From NCBI GenBank assembly GCA_035582835.1, contig JAYKAV010002109.1, positions 1 to 64,000 of the forward strand: a stretch of 64,000 nt of DNA, written 5' to 3'. The notes under the pieces are model-generated. The model had not been told where the DNA came from and did not search any database. It saw nothing but the letters and a program-made list of their open reading frames with translations. Positions 63,041 to 64,000 of this stretch are shown here, piece after piece. Positions within the stretch are counted from its first letter, which is position 1. Each line of letters opens with the position of its first letter. The DNA is from Phoebastria nigripes. Lineage: Eukaryota; Chordata; Aves; Procellariiformes; Diomedeidae. A program made the translations under genes and the position numbers.

Positions 63041-64000
63041 ACTTTATTTTCTTTGTAATAAGCTAAAAAGCTCATTGCTGGTGCCTTTTTGCCTGGGGAG
63101 GACTCCCAGCCCACAGCTATATTCATGAAAGTAACAAAGCATAATGTCTCTGCAATTGCTCGTTTTGCCATAGCTGAGTAAAGTCATGGAGCAAACACCG
63201 CAGGATTACCAAAAGAAAAAGAACAAGTAGCCTACAGAACGGGCAGAAGGACTTTCAGGTACAATAATGTGGTTGTTTCCCTAGGCCTGGTTCCAAGGTG
63301 AGCGGTTCCAAGGCGAGGGCTAAGCTTTCAGCTTCCTACGCATGACACGGAAAAAGCCTTTGCCCTGTCTCGGTGGGACTTTGCTGCTGCGTTGTGAACC
63401 TTTATCCTCTGCAAGCTGTGCAATGAGGTCGAAGCATACACATATCATTTTATTACAGTTGCAATTGTATTACGGTTGCAACACTGTAGTCTTTTTCAGT
63501 CACGATTCAGACATGGCAGCGTTTTGCCTAAATTAATAGCATCTGAGGCCAAATTCTGCTTCTAGAGAAGGACGTTAGTAGGATTGTTGCCACTGCTCTT
63601 TTTTTTTTTTTTGGAACTGTGATCTGGACCTGAATACACTGAATAAGGAAATTGGAGACCTACAATGTTAGGACGTCATCGAGAGTGGGGAGCAGTGACA
63701 CCCGCTGCCTTGGCCAGCGAGGTGCAGTGGAGGATGCCCCGGAGACGACCGTGACTCAGAAGTCACCCTACGGGACTGAAGGACATTTATTCTCATAACC
63801 AAAAAGAGGAGCCTGTCTGGCATCCAGGATAAAGATAAAACCAATTACATGACGCTAGGGGAAATTAAAATACTCACTTTCTGACTGTTTTAGTCCATGC
63901 TTGGGTCCCATGCAAGCACTCGGCCTGTGCTGTGCCACAGGGCTGACCTTCACGCTTGGTGTTCGGCTCTTTTTGTAATCTTACAATCTGTTGTTGTTCT
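63041..64000. other. 3' flank or extended UTR, no gene seen
   Basis: No recognisable coding exon, repeat end or RNA gene. There is a run of 14 T at 63599-63612. In mammals the next gene downstream is OPHN1 in tail-to-tail orientation, but nothing here resembles it. Confidence 0.6.

Noticed and set aside
57620..64000. Search for the next gene (OPHN1 in mammals) after AR
   Set aside because: No exon of it or of any other gene could be recognised on either strand.

Overview
The window is vertebrate, most probably avian, nuclear DNA. It carries the 3' seven-eighths of one gene, the androgen receptor (AR, NR3C4), read on the + strand. The bird assignment rests on three CR1 LINE 3' ends, two of which end in the tandem ATTCTATG octamers typical of bird CR1, on compact introns, and on a GC-rich exon 1 with avian-like protein differences. 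The species cannot be named from the sequence. The isolated N bases mean this is an assembly with ambiguous positions; none of them falls in a coding exon.

Layout: the window opens inside the last part of exon 1 (N-terminal transactivation domain, bases 1-181). Exon 2 (30067-30218) and exon 3 (40054-40170) encode the two zinc fingers. Exon 4 (46945-47232) encodes the hinge and first part of the ligand-binding domain. Exons 5 to 8 (54566-54710, 55603-55733, 56296-56453, 57464-57619) complete the ligand-binding domain, ending at a TGA at 57617-57619. All seven introns are GT-AG and the reading frame joins without a break into 441 residues plus stop. The sizes of exons 2-7 (152, 117, 288, 145, 131, 158 nt) equal those known for mammalian AR. 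From 57620 onward is probable 3' UTR, with polyadenylation-signal candidates at 61010 and 63014, and then flank.

Most of the window is intron. Intron 1 (about 29.9 kb) holds a GC-rich 38-bp minisatellite beside the exon 1 donor, a 39-bp six-copy minisatellite, a CR1 fragment, a duplicated block of about 150 bp and a potential G-quadruplex. Intron 2 holds a second, very similar CR1 fragment in the same orientation and a compound pentanucleotide repeat 113 bp before exon 3. Intron 7 has a CR1 fragment starting about 40 bp after the exon 7 donor. I found no second protein gene, no RNA gene, no CRISPR array and no novel multi-gene system. The many short open frames are chance or repeat-derived. 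The findings concern gene architecture, repeats close to splice sites, and possible read-through isoforms.
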